Shown piece after piece: positions 30,414 through 40,418 of a DNA stretch of 64,000 nt (position 1 is its first letter; each line of letters starts with the position of its first letter). The translations under genes were made by a program, and so were the position numbers. This DNA comes from Microbacterium sp. Se63.02b. Its GTDB lineage: Bacteria > Actinomycetota > Actinomycetes > Actinomycetales > Microbacteriaceae. The stretch spans positions 1,612,001-1,676,000 of the forward strand of contig NZ_CP050453.1 in the NCBI RefSeq assembly GCF_014171575.1, in the 5' to 3' direction. Below the pieces are notes generated by a model. That model worked only from the letters and a program-made list of their open reading frames with translations, did no database searches and was not told the DNA's origin.

Positions 30414-30880
30414 TCAGGGGTGTCGGCGGCGCGGGCGGACGAGGCGATGCCGGCGCTCACGCGCTGGAGCCGTTGCGTGATGTCGTGCAGCTCGGAGATG
30501 AGAGCGCGGCGATGCTCGTCATCGTCAAGGCCGGCGGCCTCGGCGACGACGGCGTGGATCGGAGCGACCTCGGCTCGCAGCTCCTGGCCTCTGGGCGTGA
30601 GTCGCACGGCGACCACCCGCTCGTCCGCGGCGCTGCGCGTCCGTGACAGGAGCCCTGCCTGTTCGAGGCGACGGACGAGGGGCGACAGCGTGCCGGAGTC
30701 GAGGCGCATCACCTCGCCGAGCGAGCCGATCGTCTGCTCTCCGTCGAGCCACAGTGCCGCGAGCACGAGGTATTGCGGGTACGTCAGGCCCCAGGGAGCG
30801 AGGAGCGCGCGGTACGCCTGGGTGGTGGCCCGAGTGGCGGAATAGAGGGAGAAGCACACCATCTCGTCGGTCATGGCCAT
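30414..30880 (-). CDS. MarR-family transcriptional regulator (OhrR-like)
   Basis: About 155 residues. FSLYSATRATTQAYRALLAPWGLTYPQYLVLAALW is the N-terminal helix pair of OhrR/MarR proteins. A winged helix (IGSLGEVMRLDSGTLSPLVRRLEQAGLL) and the wing RTRSAADERVVAVRLT follow. No stop separates it from the dehydrogenase in the sequence as given. Adding one C to the CCCC run near 30417 creates a TGA at 30414-30416 and a normal gap with its own ribosome site, so I treat the fusion as an artefact. Confidence 0.8.
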
Positions 30881-30904
30881 GAAAGAAGCATCGCACACAA
30901 GTGA

Positions 30905-30916
30905 GTTGTGCACAAC
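30905..30916. promoter_or_regulatory. Probable MarR operator
   Basis: GTTGTGCACAAC is a perfect 12-base palindrome 25 bases upstream of the MarR start, in the gap divergent from the SulP gene. MarR regulators usually bind such palindromes to repress themselves and neighbouring oxidoreductases. Confidence 0.55.
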
Positions 30917-30937
30917 CCAAAGCGCGGATGGCACGAC

Positions 30938-30954
30938 CCACCCGCGCGGGGTGA
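30938..30954. promoter_or_regulatory. Island palindrome TCACCCC-N3-GGGGTGA, copy upstream of SulP 1
   Basis: CCACCCG-CGC-GGGGTGA matches the shared palindrome at 12 of 14 positions. It ends 64 bases before the GTG at 31018 (73 before the alternative GTG at 31027), in line with the other copies. Confidence 0.5.
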
Positions 30955-31017
30955 GCGATCGCATGCTCCGGCGCACGCTCGCTGTACGCTCGGGGCCATC
31001 GAGCACCCTGGAGGCAG

Positions 31018-32695
31018 GTGAGCACTGTGAGACGACCACCGTGGCTGTTCAGCACGCTCGGGGGATACCAGCGTCGATGGATCGTGCGCGACCTGGTCGC
31101 GGGACTGTCGGCCGGCGCCGTGGTGATCCCGCAGGCGATGGCCTACGCGACGATCGCGAACCTGCCGGTGCAGGTCGGGTTGTACACGTGCATCGTGCCC
31201 ATGATCGTCTACGCGTTCCTCGGCGGGAGCAGGGCGATGAGCGTCTCGACGACGTCGACGATCGCGACGCTGACGGCCACGACCCTGGTGTCGGCGGGAG
31301 TGGCTGCCGGAGCCGACGATGCGATGGGTTCCCTGATGATGCTGACCCTGCTGGTCGGGGTGGTGCTGCTGCTCGCGCGGCTGTGCCGACTCGGCTCGCT
31401 CGTCGAGAACATCAGCGGCGCCACGGTGCTCGGCCTCAAGATCGGCGTCGGGGCGACCGTCGCGGTCGGACAGCTGCCGAAGCTGCTGGGGAGAGCTTCG
31501 ACTTCTCCGGCCATGGTTTCTTCCGTTCGCTCCTCGCCGTCGGTCAGGCGCTGGACAGCCTGAACGGGCCGACGGTCGCGCTGTCGGTCGGATCGATCGC
31601 GGTGCTGGTGATCCTCAAGAAGGTGGCGCCGCGGATCCCCGGCACTCTCGTCGTCGTGGTCGGGGGCATCCTCCTCGTGTGGCTCGTCGGCATCGACGAC
31701 CTCGGTGTGAACCTCATCGCCCCCGTCCCCGGCGGACTGCCGCTTCCCGGGGTGCCCGACTTCGCCCAGGCGACGGCACTGGTGCCGGGCGCGCTCGCGA
31801 TCGCGGTCATGGCCTTCCTGGAATCTGCGGCCGTGGCGCGGAGCCTGCGCACCGCATCCGAGCCTCAGGTCGACAGCGACCAGGAGCTGTTCGCCACCGG
31901 CGCCGCTAACGGCGTCGGCGCCTTCTTCGGCGCGATGCCCGCAGCGGGGGCTTCTCGCAGAGCGCGGTCAACCAGAGCGCGGGTGCGCGATCCCAACTCG
32001 CCACCGTCGCCACCGTCGTCCTCGCGATCCTCGTCGCGCTGTTCCTGGGCCCCGTCCTGAGTCTGATGCCGGAGGCGACCCTCGCCGCGATGGTGTTCGT
32101 CGCGGTCGCCGGGCTCATCAACATCCCCGAGCTCGTCCGTTGGGCACGCATCAGCCGGGTCGACTTCTGGATCGCGCTCTCCGTCGCGATCATCGGACTC
32201 ACGGCGGGGCTGCTCCCCGCCGTGGCGATCGGGGTCGTCGTCACGCTCATCCTGGTGCTGCGAGAGCTGAACGTGCCCAAGGCACGAGTGGTGGGGCAGG
32301 CGCGCGGCGTGCTCGGGGTCGAGCTCGACCGCGGTCTGTACACCGCCAACGCGCAGGCCAACGAACGCAGGATCCTCGAGATCGTCGGGGGAGCGCAAGA
32401 GCCGATCCGCGCGCTCGTGCTCGGGCTCGAGCAGCAGGAGGTCATGACGATCACGGTGCTCGACGCACTCGCGGAGCTCGACAGGGAACTCGCCACGCAG
32501 GAGGTGACTCTGCACCTCGCCGGGCTTCCTGCCGCAGCGGTCGCGGTCGCCGAACGCACCCCGTGGTTCACCTCGCTCCGGTCTGCGGGCCGCGTGCATG
32601 GATCCGTGCGCGACGGGATGGACGCCGCTGCCGCCGCACCGACGGATGCCTCCGATGGCGCCGTTCACCCTGGTGAAGTCGACGAGGCCCGCTGA
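31018..32695 (+). CDS. SulP-family anion permease 1 with STAS-like tail (two frameshifts)
   Basis: About 560 residues. The N-terminus GGYQRRWIVRDLVAGLSAGAVVIPQAMAYATIANLPVQVGLY is the SulP signature. Membrane helices and a C-terminal STAS-type domain (about the last 110 residues, VLGLEQQEVMTITVLDALAEL) follow. The frame changes near 31489 (PKLLG/ESFDFSGHGFF) and near 31955 (PAAG/GFSQSAVNQSAG); one G is missing from each run. SulP proteins carry sulfate, bicarbonate or other anions. It is divergent from MarR and is the left-most gene with the island palindrome. Confidence 0.82.
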
Positions 32696-32776
32696 CGGCC
32701 GACCGGGAGATGCCTAGGCTGGCCCCGAACACGGTAGGCGGAGACCGCCGTCGTGATCGGGGAACGGGGGACTCGC

Positions 32777-33797
32777 ATGCTCGACACACGGAAGACCGCG
32801 CCGGCGGGGCGGCCGAGGTGGATGACCACGGCGGCGTGACCTGGCAGTGGTCGCGGTTCGGCCTCGGCCTGATCTTCGCCCTCCCTGCGATGATCGTCGC
32901 TCCGTTCAGCGTCACGGCCGGGCTCGCGCTCGCGGCCGGGTGCTGCCGGCGGCGGCGTTCCGACTCCCGCCGCGACGTCGCGGGCGCGCGGTCATCCCTC
33001 TCGTCGGCGTGCTCTGCGCCGCCGGTGTGCTCCTCGGATCGCTGCTGGCGACGGTTCCCGTCGTCGCCGTCGTCGCGGTGTTCGCGTCGGCGGTGATCGC
33101 GGCCGTCACCGCGGCTCGGGGGCGCGTGGCGCAGCTGGTGCTGATCCTCGCGCTGCCGATGGTGGGCATCGGACTGAGTTTTCCCTGGTCTGCCGTCTCC
33201 ATCGGACTCGCCGCCAGCATGCTCGCGGGGTCGGCATACGCGTGGGTGGTGTCGCTCGCGTGGCCGGAGCGCGACGAACCGCCGCCCGCGGCAGCACCGG
33301 TCCCTCGGGGGCGGGCGATGCTCGTCTACGGGATCCTTCTCGGTGCGGCCGCCGCGATCGCGGCCGCGATCGGATTCCTCCTCGGACTCGAGCACGTCGG
33401 CTGGGCCACGGCGGCAGTGCTGCTCGTGATGCGACCCGTGCGCGGGCAGCTCATCGCGCGCAGCATCGGTCGTGCGGCGTCGGTTCTCGTCGGCGCCTTC
33501 GCGGCTGCCGCCTTCGCTGTCGTCCGACCGGACGACCTCATGATCGGGATCGCCGCGGGTGTCGTGGTCGGCGCCTTGTGTGCGAGTCAGGAGAGCCGTT
33601 GGTACGTCGCCCCGGGGTTCACGACCTTCATCGCCCTGACGCTGATTCTGGTGACGTCGTCGGCACCCCCGGCCGAGCGGTTCCTCGAGCGGGCGCTGGA
33701 GACGCTTCTCGGCGTCGGGCTCGCACTGGTCTTCGGCGCCGCGGTCCCATCGCTCCTGTCGTTCGTCGCCCGTCGACACGGAGTGCGCTCGGTGTGA
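32777..33797 (+). CDS. FUSC-family membrane protein (two frameshifts)
   Basis: About 340 residues from the ATG at 32777. It has two blocks of hydrophobic helices separated by a polar loop around residue 170 (WPERDEPPPAAAPVPRG). The second block contains LGLEHVGWATAAVLLVMRPVRGQLIARSIGRAASVLVGA, characteristic of FusC/aromatic acid exporter (YccS/YhfK-like) domains. Single-base losses near 32836 and 32941 break the frame. It lies between SulP 1 and the LuxR regulator on the same strand. The substrate is unknown. Confidence 0.7.
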
Positions 33798-33895
33798 CTC
33801 GTTCCTGCGCGCAAGGCGCTTGAGGCTGTGCGCGCGCGATGCCATACTGCGGAATATCGGTTGACCTGGCGTCGACGGACGAACCGGGGGGTTCC

Positions 33896-36483
33896 ATGGC
33901 GGAAGGTGGCGACGACGACGACGTGCAGCGGACGCTCGTCCCTGCGGTCGTCGATGACGACCTGCCCCGCATCCGGTTGCTCGATCGCCTCACCACCGCG
34001 ATGGACCAACCGTGGACGCTGACCCTCGTCACGGCGCCGGCGGGTGCAGGGAAGACTCGCCTGCTCGCTCAGTGGACCCAGACGATCGGCGTGCACGCGG
34101 ACATGGAGGTCGTGTGGGTCACCGTCGAGAAGGACGACCTCGACCTCACCTCGCTGCGCGCCGCACTCGAGCGCGTCGACGACCCGCGGCTCCGGGAGAG
34201 CCTCTCGAGGGTTCCGTCCGACACCTCGACGGCCGCAGCGCGGTCGCTCGCGCGAGCCCTGCGAGGTGCCGCCGGTCGGGTGGTGATCGTGATCGACGAC
34301 GTGCATGTCATCGAGTCGCCGGACTTGGCCGACTCCCTCTCGGCATTCGTGCATGCGGTACCGGGCAACGCCCACGTGGTGCTGTCGGGCCGCGGCACAC
34401 GTCTGATCCCGGTGGCGCGGCGCCGCATCGCCGGAATCGCGCTCGAACTCGACAACGGCGACCTCGCCTTCACCCCCGCCGAGGTGCGCACGCTGTTCCG
34501 AGCACACGGGTATCGGCTCTCGCAGGGGGAGATCAGCGCGATCCTGCAGCGTACCGAGGGGTGGGCGGCCGGACTCCGGCTCATGCTGCTCGCGCGAGCG
34601 GAGCACCGCGCGGACGAACGCCCGCTCCGTGGGGACGCTCCCGCCCTGGTCGACTACTTCCTCGAGGAGGTCTTCGCCGATCTCGATGAGGAACTGCGCG
34701 ACTTCCTCATCGTGACATCGGTGCCTGACGCGTTCACCCTGGAGCTCGCCACCGTGCTCTCGGACGGGGCCCCTGCCGCGGCGCTGGTCGAACGGCTGAC
34801 CCACCTCCACGTGCTGATGAGCCGCCACGGAGATGAACCGGTCTGGTACCACTACCACCCGCTGTTGCGGGAGTTCCTCGCCGGTCGCCTCGCCGATCGA
34901 GGGCATACGGTCGTCGAACGTCTCGAGAAAGAGGCCGCAGGGTGGTTCGCGGAGCAGCAGGAGCACCTGCCCGCACTGCGCCATGCGACCCTGAGCTCCG
35001 ATCCCGTGTGCATCTCCGTCATCCTGCGTCGATGCGGAATGCAGCTGATCCTCACCGGGCACGCGGAGCGCGTGATCGAGGCGATCGCGACGATGCCGCC
35101 GCCACTGCGCTCCGACCCCGCCGTGCAGATGCTCGTCGCCGCGGCCGAGCTCGCCCGCGGCGACGCGTCCGCCGCGGCCGCCGTGCTCGCCGAGTCGCAC
35201 GATCGGACCGACTCGCCGGTGCAGCGCCGCTGGGAGGCGGGGCTGGACCTGCACACCGCCCTGCGCCGCGGGGGCATCGTCGCGGCGCTCGACAGGCTGG
35301 GAGCCGCTTTCGATGCGGTCACCGGTGAATCCCAGGTCGACACCTACGCGTTCCTCCAGGCGGCCATGGGGGAGCTGTACGTCGGCCATCTCGACCGCGC
35401 GGAACGCTATGCCCACTTCGCGGGGGATCGGGCTCGCATGGTCGGCGCGATCGCCGCGGAGCTGCAGGCATCCGCGATCCGGAACACCAGTGCGCTCTTC
35501 CGCGGGAGGATGCGCGACGTCCTCGACTCCGGTGCGCAGCTGGACGCCCGCTGGCGCGAGCTCGGGAGTCCCGAGGACGCGTTCTACGAGGTGACCAGGG
35601 TGTGGCGGTCCTGGGTTCCCTACGAGCGGCTGCAGACGGTCGATGCCGACCGCACGCTGCGCGAAGCGACGGCGATCATCGACTCCGGTTCCGAACCGGC
35701 GATCGCCCGGGGCCTCCGCGGGCTGGTCGTCCTGCTCACGCACGACGTGGCGGACGATCCGCGTGCCGCGGCGATCGCCCTCCTCGACAACCTCGCGCCG
35801 CGCGATGACATGCCGCTTCCGCTGCACTGGTACGCGATGGTGAGCACGTTCGCGGTGCACGCCTTCGACCGCCTCGACGAACCCACCCTGCGGGACCAGT
35901 TCATCGCCGACGCCGAACACGCTCTCGGTGCGACCGGCGACGTCGTCGTGCTCGGGCGATCGCGGCGCTGCACGATCATCGCCATGCGTCGGCACGCGCG
36001 ACTCTCGCCCCCGTCCTCGACGGCTCGTCGCGGTGCCTGCTGCCCGCCTCGATGGTCGACGCCTGGTTGGTCGAGGCCGCACTCGACGTGCATGGCGGCG
36101 ATCCGGTCAGAGCGCAGGAATCGCTCGCCACGGCGTTGTCGCTCGCCGAGCCAGAGGAGCACGTCCGGCGCTTCGCCCACGCCGATCCTGCGGTGCTGCG
36201 ACTGCTCGGTGCGCGAGCCACATCGGGAACGAGAACGCACTTCGCCGACACGGTCAGGGATCGGCTCGCCTCGGCCGGGGCGCTCGTGGACGAGGAACTC
36301 ACTCAGCGCGAACGGATCGTGCTCCGAGCGCTGACGCGCAACTCGACCCTGCGTCAGATCGCCCAGCAGGAGTTCATCTCTCCGAACACCGTGAAGACCC
36401 ACGTGCGCAACATCTACCGCAAGCTGGGCGTCTCCGACCGCGACGGCGTCACGGCGGCCGCGCACGCCCTCGGGATCGAGTGA
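33896..36483 (+). CDS. LuxR-family regulator with MalT-like ATPase (LAL) 1, one frameshift
   Basis: About 862 residues. Walker A TAPAGAGKTRLLAQW lies near residue 45 and Walker B VVIVIDDVHVIESPD near 135, in a STAND-type NTPase. A long helical (TPR-like) sensor region follows, and the C-terminus is a LuxR HTH: LTQRERIVLRALTRNSTLRQIAQQEFISPNTVKTHVRNIYRKLGV. One G missing from CTCGGGCG near 35955 breaks the frame; repaired, it reads VVVLGAIAALHDHRHASARATLAPVLDG. LAL proteins activate genes when ATP and an inducer are bound. It faces sulfatase A and is a prime candidate to control the island. Confidence 0.9.
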
Positions 36484-36508
36484 CGCGCCCGGCCGCCGAT
36501 CCTTCGCG

Positions 36509-38851
36509 TCAGTCGCGGGCCATGGCCGCCGCGAGGTGGGCTTCCAGGTCGAGGTACGCGTCGTCCGCGATGTCGAAGACGACCTTGGTGATCTCGCCGC
36601 CGGCGAAGTCGAACCCGTAGCCGTACAGGGACGACACCGGATCCGCGCTGTCCCGTCCGATCGTCAGACCCTCGCCGCAGAGCGAGAAGTGCCCGAGCAC
36701 CGTGCGGATCTGCTTCTCGCCGACGACCTGGTCGTCGATGTACAGCTTCACCGGCCCGACACCCTCGCGGTGCTCTCCCATGCTCTCCTTCGTGAACTCG
36801 ACCCCGATGATGTGCTTCCCGGTCGTCGGCGCGGGGGCGGAGACCCGGTCCTCCGGCGGGATGCCGAGGAAGTTGTACACGTAGTGGACCTGTCCGTCCT
36901 TGACCACGAGTGCATGGCCGCCGAAGCGGGACCCGTGCGCGAAGATCACTCCCTGCGTGTCCGAGGTGAACTCGACCTCGGCGGCGATCTTGTACGAGAC
37001 GCCGTGCGTGTTCGCGGCGGACCGCTCCGGCACCTCGCTCGTGCCGGGGTAGTACACGAACCGCCCGGACGGGGGAGCCGGCTGGTGGAACTCCATCGCG
37101 ACGAACGTCTCGAAGTCCTTCGGATTCCCGATGATCTGCAGATCGTTGAGAGGAAGCACGTCGTTGACCTTCGCCTCCTCCATCCACAGGGCCTTGAGCT
37201 CCTCGACCTTCTCCGGCTGCTCCGCCGCGAGGTTCGTGGACTCCGCCCGGTCGACGTCGGTGTGGTAGAGCTCCCACTCGTCGTCGTCGAAGTTCCCCTT
37301 GCCGCTGATCGGACCGTGCACCGTCACCGCCTTCCACCCGTCGTGCCAGATGCCGCGCTGACCGAACATCTCGTAGTACTGGGTCTTCTTCGCGGTCGGC
37401 GCATCGGGGGCGGCATCGAACGAGTACGCCATCGAGATGCCGGACAGCGGGGTCTGCTCGACGCCGTTGTACACGTCGGGGAACGCCACCCCGCACGCCT
37501 CGAGGATCGTGGGGACGATGTCGGTCGAGTGGTGGTACTGGTGCCGAACCTCGCCGCGCGCGCGGATCCCCGCAGGCCAGTGGATGACGAGCGGATCGCA
37601 CACCCCGCCCTGGTACGTGTAGCGCTTGAACATCTTGTACGGGGTCGAGAACGCCGCAGCCCACCCCGTCGGGTAGTGGTTGTACGTGTCGGGGGAGCCG
37701 AGCTTGTCGACCAGGCGCAGGTTCTCCGCCTCGTCGTCCGGGTACCCGCCGAAGATCTTGCCCTCGTTGACCGATCCGTTCGGGCTGCCCTCACCCGATG
37801 CCCCGTTGTCGGCGCAGTAGATGATCAGCGTGTTGTCGAGCTGACCTGACTCCTCCAGATAGTCCACGATGCGTCCGACCTGCGAGTCGGTGTACTCGCT
37901 GAATCCGGCGTACACCTCGGCCATCCGGCTGAACATCCCCTTCTCCTCGTCGGTCAGGGAGTCCCATGGGCGCACCTCGTCGGACGGAGAGAACGTGCCG
38001 TCCGGCATGGGGTTGAGCGCCGTGAGCGGAGTGTCGTCGGGGAGGATGCTCTTCTCGATCATGCGGGCGAGCACCCACTCGCGGTAGGCCTCGTAGCCGT
38101 CGTCGAACATGCCCTTGTACTTGTCGATGTACTCCTGCGGCGCGTGGTGCGGTGCGTGGTTCGCGCCGGGACAGAACCACAGGTACCACGGCTTGTCCGG
38201 TTCGGTCTGCTTGACGTCGCGGATCATCGTCAACGCCTGGTCGGCCAGATCCCGCGAGAGGTGGTAGCCCTGTTCGGGAAGGTACGGCTGATCGATGTAG
38301 TGGTTGTCCTCGGCGAGCGACGGGTACCAGTTGTTCGTCTCGCCGCCGATGAAGCCGTAGAAGCGGTCGTAACCCTGCGCCAGCGGCCAGTGCTTCTTGG
38401 ACGCGCCGGCCGTCCACTCGTCGATCGGCACATTGTGGTTCTTGCCCACCCAGAACGTCGACCAGCCGGCGTCGCGCAGCACGTGCGCCATCGTGGCGTT
38501 CGATTCGGGGATGTGGGAGTTGTACCCGGGGAAGCCCGTCGACGACTCCGAGATCGTCGCGAATCCGTTCAGGTGATGATTGCGACCGGTCAGGAAGGTC
38601 GACCGCGTCGGCGAGCACAGTGCCGTCGTGTGCCACTGCGAGTAGGTGAGGCCGTTCTGCGCGAGGCGATCCATGGTCGGCATGTTGATGCGACCCCCGT
38701 ATGGCGACCACGCGGCCATGCCCGTGTCGTCGTACAGGACCACGAGGACGTTGGGCGCCCCCTGCGGAGGTCGCGTGGGGAGGAAGGCGTCCCAATCGGC
38801 GACGGAGTCGCGCACGTCGAGGTTGATCTTGCCCTGGAAGTCGCGAGCCAT
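36509..38851 (-). CDS. Cysteine-type sulfatase A (arylsulfatase-like), cytoplasmic
   Basis: 780 residues from the second of two adjacent ATGs at 38851, which sits six bases after AAGGAG; the longer frame would encode the ribosome site. The metal-binding Asp pair is Asp41-Asp42 (LYDDTG). The formylglycine precursor is Cys79 in CSPTRSTFLTGRNHH. Later ligands are GKNHN, CPGANHAPHHAP and YCADNGASGEGS. The last 170 residues form a separate beta-rich domain (SYKIAAEVEF, GSRFGGHALVVKDG, VYNFLGIPPE) shared by all three sulfatases here. No signal peptide is seen, so it should act inside the cell on imported sulfate esters. Confidence 0.9.
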   Translation of the reverse strand: MARDFQGKINLDVRDSVADWDAFLPTRPPQGAPNVLVVLYDDTGMAAWSPYGGRINMPTMDRLAQNGLTYSQWHTTALCSPTRSTFLTGRNHHLNGFATISESSTGFPGYNSHIPESNATMAHVLRDAGWSTFWVGKNHNVPIDEWTAGASKKHWPLAQGYDRFYGFIGGETNNWYPSLAEDNHYIDQPYLPEQGYHLSRDLADQALTMIRDVKQTEPDKPWYLWFCPGANHAPHHAPQEYIDKYKGMFDDGYEAYREWVLARMIEKSILPDDTPLTALNPMPDGTFSPSDEVRPWDSLTDEEKGMFSRMAEVYAGFSEYTDSQVGRIVDYLEESGQLDNTLIIYCADNGASGEGSPNGSVNEGKIFGGYPDDEAENLRLVDKLGSPDTYNHYPTGWAAAFSTPYKMFKRYTYQGGVCDPLVIHWPAGIRARGEVRHQYHHSTDIVPTILEACGVAFPDVYNGVEQTPLSGISMAYSFDAAPDAPTAKKTQYYEMFGQRGIWHDGWKAVTVHGPISGKGNFDDDEWELYHTDVDRAESTNLAAEQPEKVEELKALWMEEAKVNDVLPLNDLQIIGNPKDFETFVAMEFHQPAPPSGRFVYYPGTSEVPERSAANTHGVSYKIAAEVEFTSDTQGVIFAHGSRFGGHALVVKDGQVHYVYNFLGIPPEDRVSAPAPTTGKHIIGVEFTKESMGEHREGVGPVKLYIDDQVVGEKQIRTVLGHFSLCGEGLTIGRDSADPVSSLYGYGFDFAGGEITKVVFDIADDAYLDLEAHLAAAMARD

Positions 38852-38923
38852 CATCGTCTCCTTCAGATCGTGGGTCATCCATCGCCCCGTGGATTTTCAC
38901 GGTACTGGGACGCGCCTCTCCCA

Positions 38924-38940
38924 GCACCCGTGCGGGGACG
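38924..38940. promoter_or_regulatory. Weak copy of the island palindrome upstream of sulfatase A
   Basis: GCACCCG-TGC-GGGGACG matches at only 9 of 14 positions but lies 73 bases before the sulfatase A start, the same place as the stronger copies. On its own I would not call it. Confidence 0.25.
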
Positions 38941-39002
38941 CGTTCATCCGGGTGATCTCTGCGCGCTCCTCGTCGTCCGGTCGCCATGCGGCGCGCATCG
39001 GT

Positions 39003-39711
39003 TCACAGCAGGGCGGCGATCGCCTTCTCGAGCTGGAGCGCTCCGATCACGAGGAGCAGCGCCGCGTTGAGAACGTGGGAGTTGCCGGCGATCCAGGTGC
39101 GCACACGGTCGAGCGCCGGCTGCGCGTCAGCGCCGCGGATGATGACGTAGAGGACGGGTGCGGCGACGGGCAGGGTGCCGACGACGACGAACACGATCGC
39201 CACCACGGTTCCCGCGGTGCCGCCGACCTCCGACTGGGAGATGTCGGCGCCGCGAGGATCGCGCACGACGCATCCACCGGGTTCAGTACGAACAGCCCCA
39301 CCCCCGAGGAGGAACGTGCGGCCGGGACGGAAGGACTCCACCGAGTGCAGCCAGCCGGGCAGTTGCGGAGACGCAGCGACGACGTCGCGGGGCGAGGAGG
39401 CCGCAGCCATCTGCTCCACGTGGGCATGGCCCTTGCGATACACCCACACCGCCGCGCAGACCAGGAACGCGCCGATGAGCAGGCGCACGACCGGAACCCA
39501 CAGCGGCGGCTCGTTCCGCTCGCGGATGGCGAGCTGCGGGAACAGCCACAGGAAGAACGCGAGGAGGCCGCCGAGCCCGAGCCAGCCCAGGAGATAGCGA
39601 TCCCGTTCGTGCGCGGCCGGAGAGCAGCACCGCGACGAGCGCCATGATCGCGAGGGGACTGAGGACAACGCCGAGAGCGACCGGGACGAGGTCGAGGATC
39701 AGTTCGCCCAT
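39003..39711 (-). CDS. GAP-family (SfLAP-like) membrane protein 1, three frameshifts
   Basis: About 236 residues in reconstruction. It starts MGELILDLVPVALGVVLSPLAIMALVAVLLS, passes through LLGWLGLGGLLAFFLWLFPQ, GVGLFVLNPVDASCAILAA and GTVVAIVFVVVGTLPVAAPVLYVII, and ends LNAALLLVIGALQLEKAIAALL. This six-helix, LysE-like layout with an internal PxN loop is that of the GAP family (Pfam SfLAP), which includes the mycobacterial sulfolipid-addressing protein Sap. Indels lie near 39612, 39305 and 39250. It is paralogous to the gene just upstream on the same strand. Confidence 0.75.
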
Positions 39712-39746
39712 CGCCGGATCCTCCGTCTGCTCGAAGCGCTCGCGGC

Positions 39747-40418
39747 CTAGAAGCTGCCGATGCCCTTGCCGATCATCGAGACCCCGATGACCAGCAGGAG
39801 GACGGCCATGATCACGGCGTTCTCCTGCGCCAACCACCCGCGCAGGGCATCCAGAGGGCCGCGCAGGCGGTTCGATGCGACCAGATATCCGAGCACCGGC
39901 ACGAGGACGGTCGACGCGGCGATGAGCGTGTAGAGGAGGACGACCACGACCGTCGAGCCCGTCGAGAGCGCTCCGCCGCCGATGTCCGTACCCGCGCCGG
40001 CGGCCATGATGAGGTTCTTCGGGTTGACGGCGGAGAGCAGGAAACCGAGGCCGAAGGCCACCGGAAAGGTGATGGTGTCGATCGCCTTCATCCACTTCGG
40101 GAGTGCGGCATCTTCGCCCGCCTTCGGCCGCTTGCGCCATTGCCCGAACGCGAGGAGGAACAGGAGCACTCCGAGCACGAGCTGAACGACACCCCGGATC
40201 GGTCGGGAGGCGTCGGGATCCTCCTCCGGCAGCACCGACGACAGCAGCGTGAAGACCGTCACGGCCACCACGATCCCGATGACCCAGCCGAGCAGGAAGC
40301 CGACGCTGGTCACGCGTGCTTTCGGCGAGAGCAGCATGAGGATCGCGGCGATGACGGGTATCGGACTGATCGCGACCCCGAGCGCGAGCGGAAGGATGTC
40401 TCCTATGACGGCGCCCAT
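39747..40418 (-). CDS. GAP-family (SfLAP-like) membrane protein 2
   Basis: 223 residues, intact. Six hydrophobic helices, starting MGAVIGDILPLALGVAISPIPVIAAILMLLS. The middle has FGLGFLLSAVNPKNLIMAAGAGTDIGG and the end LAQENAVIMAVLLLVIGVSMIGKGIG. This is the same GAP/SfLAP family as its neighbour and the best template for repairing it. In mycobacteria a relative helps move sulfolipid precursors across the membrane; the function here is inferred only. Its ATG overlaps the stop of SulP 2 by one base, so the two are coupled. Confidence 0.82.
   Translation of the reverse strand: MGAVIGDILPLALGVAISPIPVIAAILMLLSPKARVTSVGFLLGWVIGIVVAVTVFTLLSSVLPEEDPDASRPIRGVVQLVLGVLLFLLAFGQWRKRPKAGEDAALPKWMKAIDTITFPVAFGLGFLLSAVNPKNLIMAAGAGTDIGGGALSTGSTVVVVLLYTLIAASTVLVPVLGYLVASNRLRGPLDALRGWLAQENAVIMAVLLLVIGVSMIGKGIGSF

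Noticed and set aside
29612-31039. MarR-alcohol dehydrogenase fusion protein
   Set aside because: One missing C in a CCCC run at the MarR end would give a stop and a separate ATG; nearly every neighbouring gene has such a loss.
32662-32680. TTCACC-CT-GGTGAA as an operator for the FUSC gene
   Set aside because: It lies inside the SulP 1 coding end, has different spacing from the island palindrome and is about 100 bases from the FUSC start.
33587-36082. Long minus-strand open frame opposite LuxR 1
   Set aside because: Composition typical of antisense frames; the plus strand has clear ATPase motifs.
38879-38902. ATG at 38878 as sulfatase A start
   Set aside because: Codons after it encode the AAGGAG ribosome site; the ATG pair at 38854/38851 fits better and mirrors sulfatase B.
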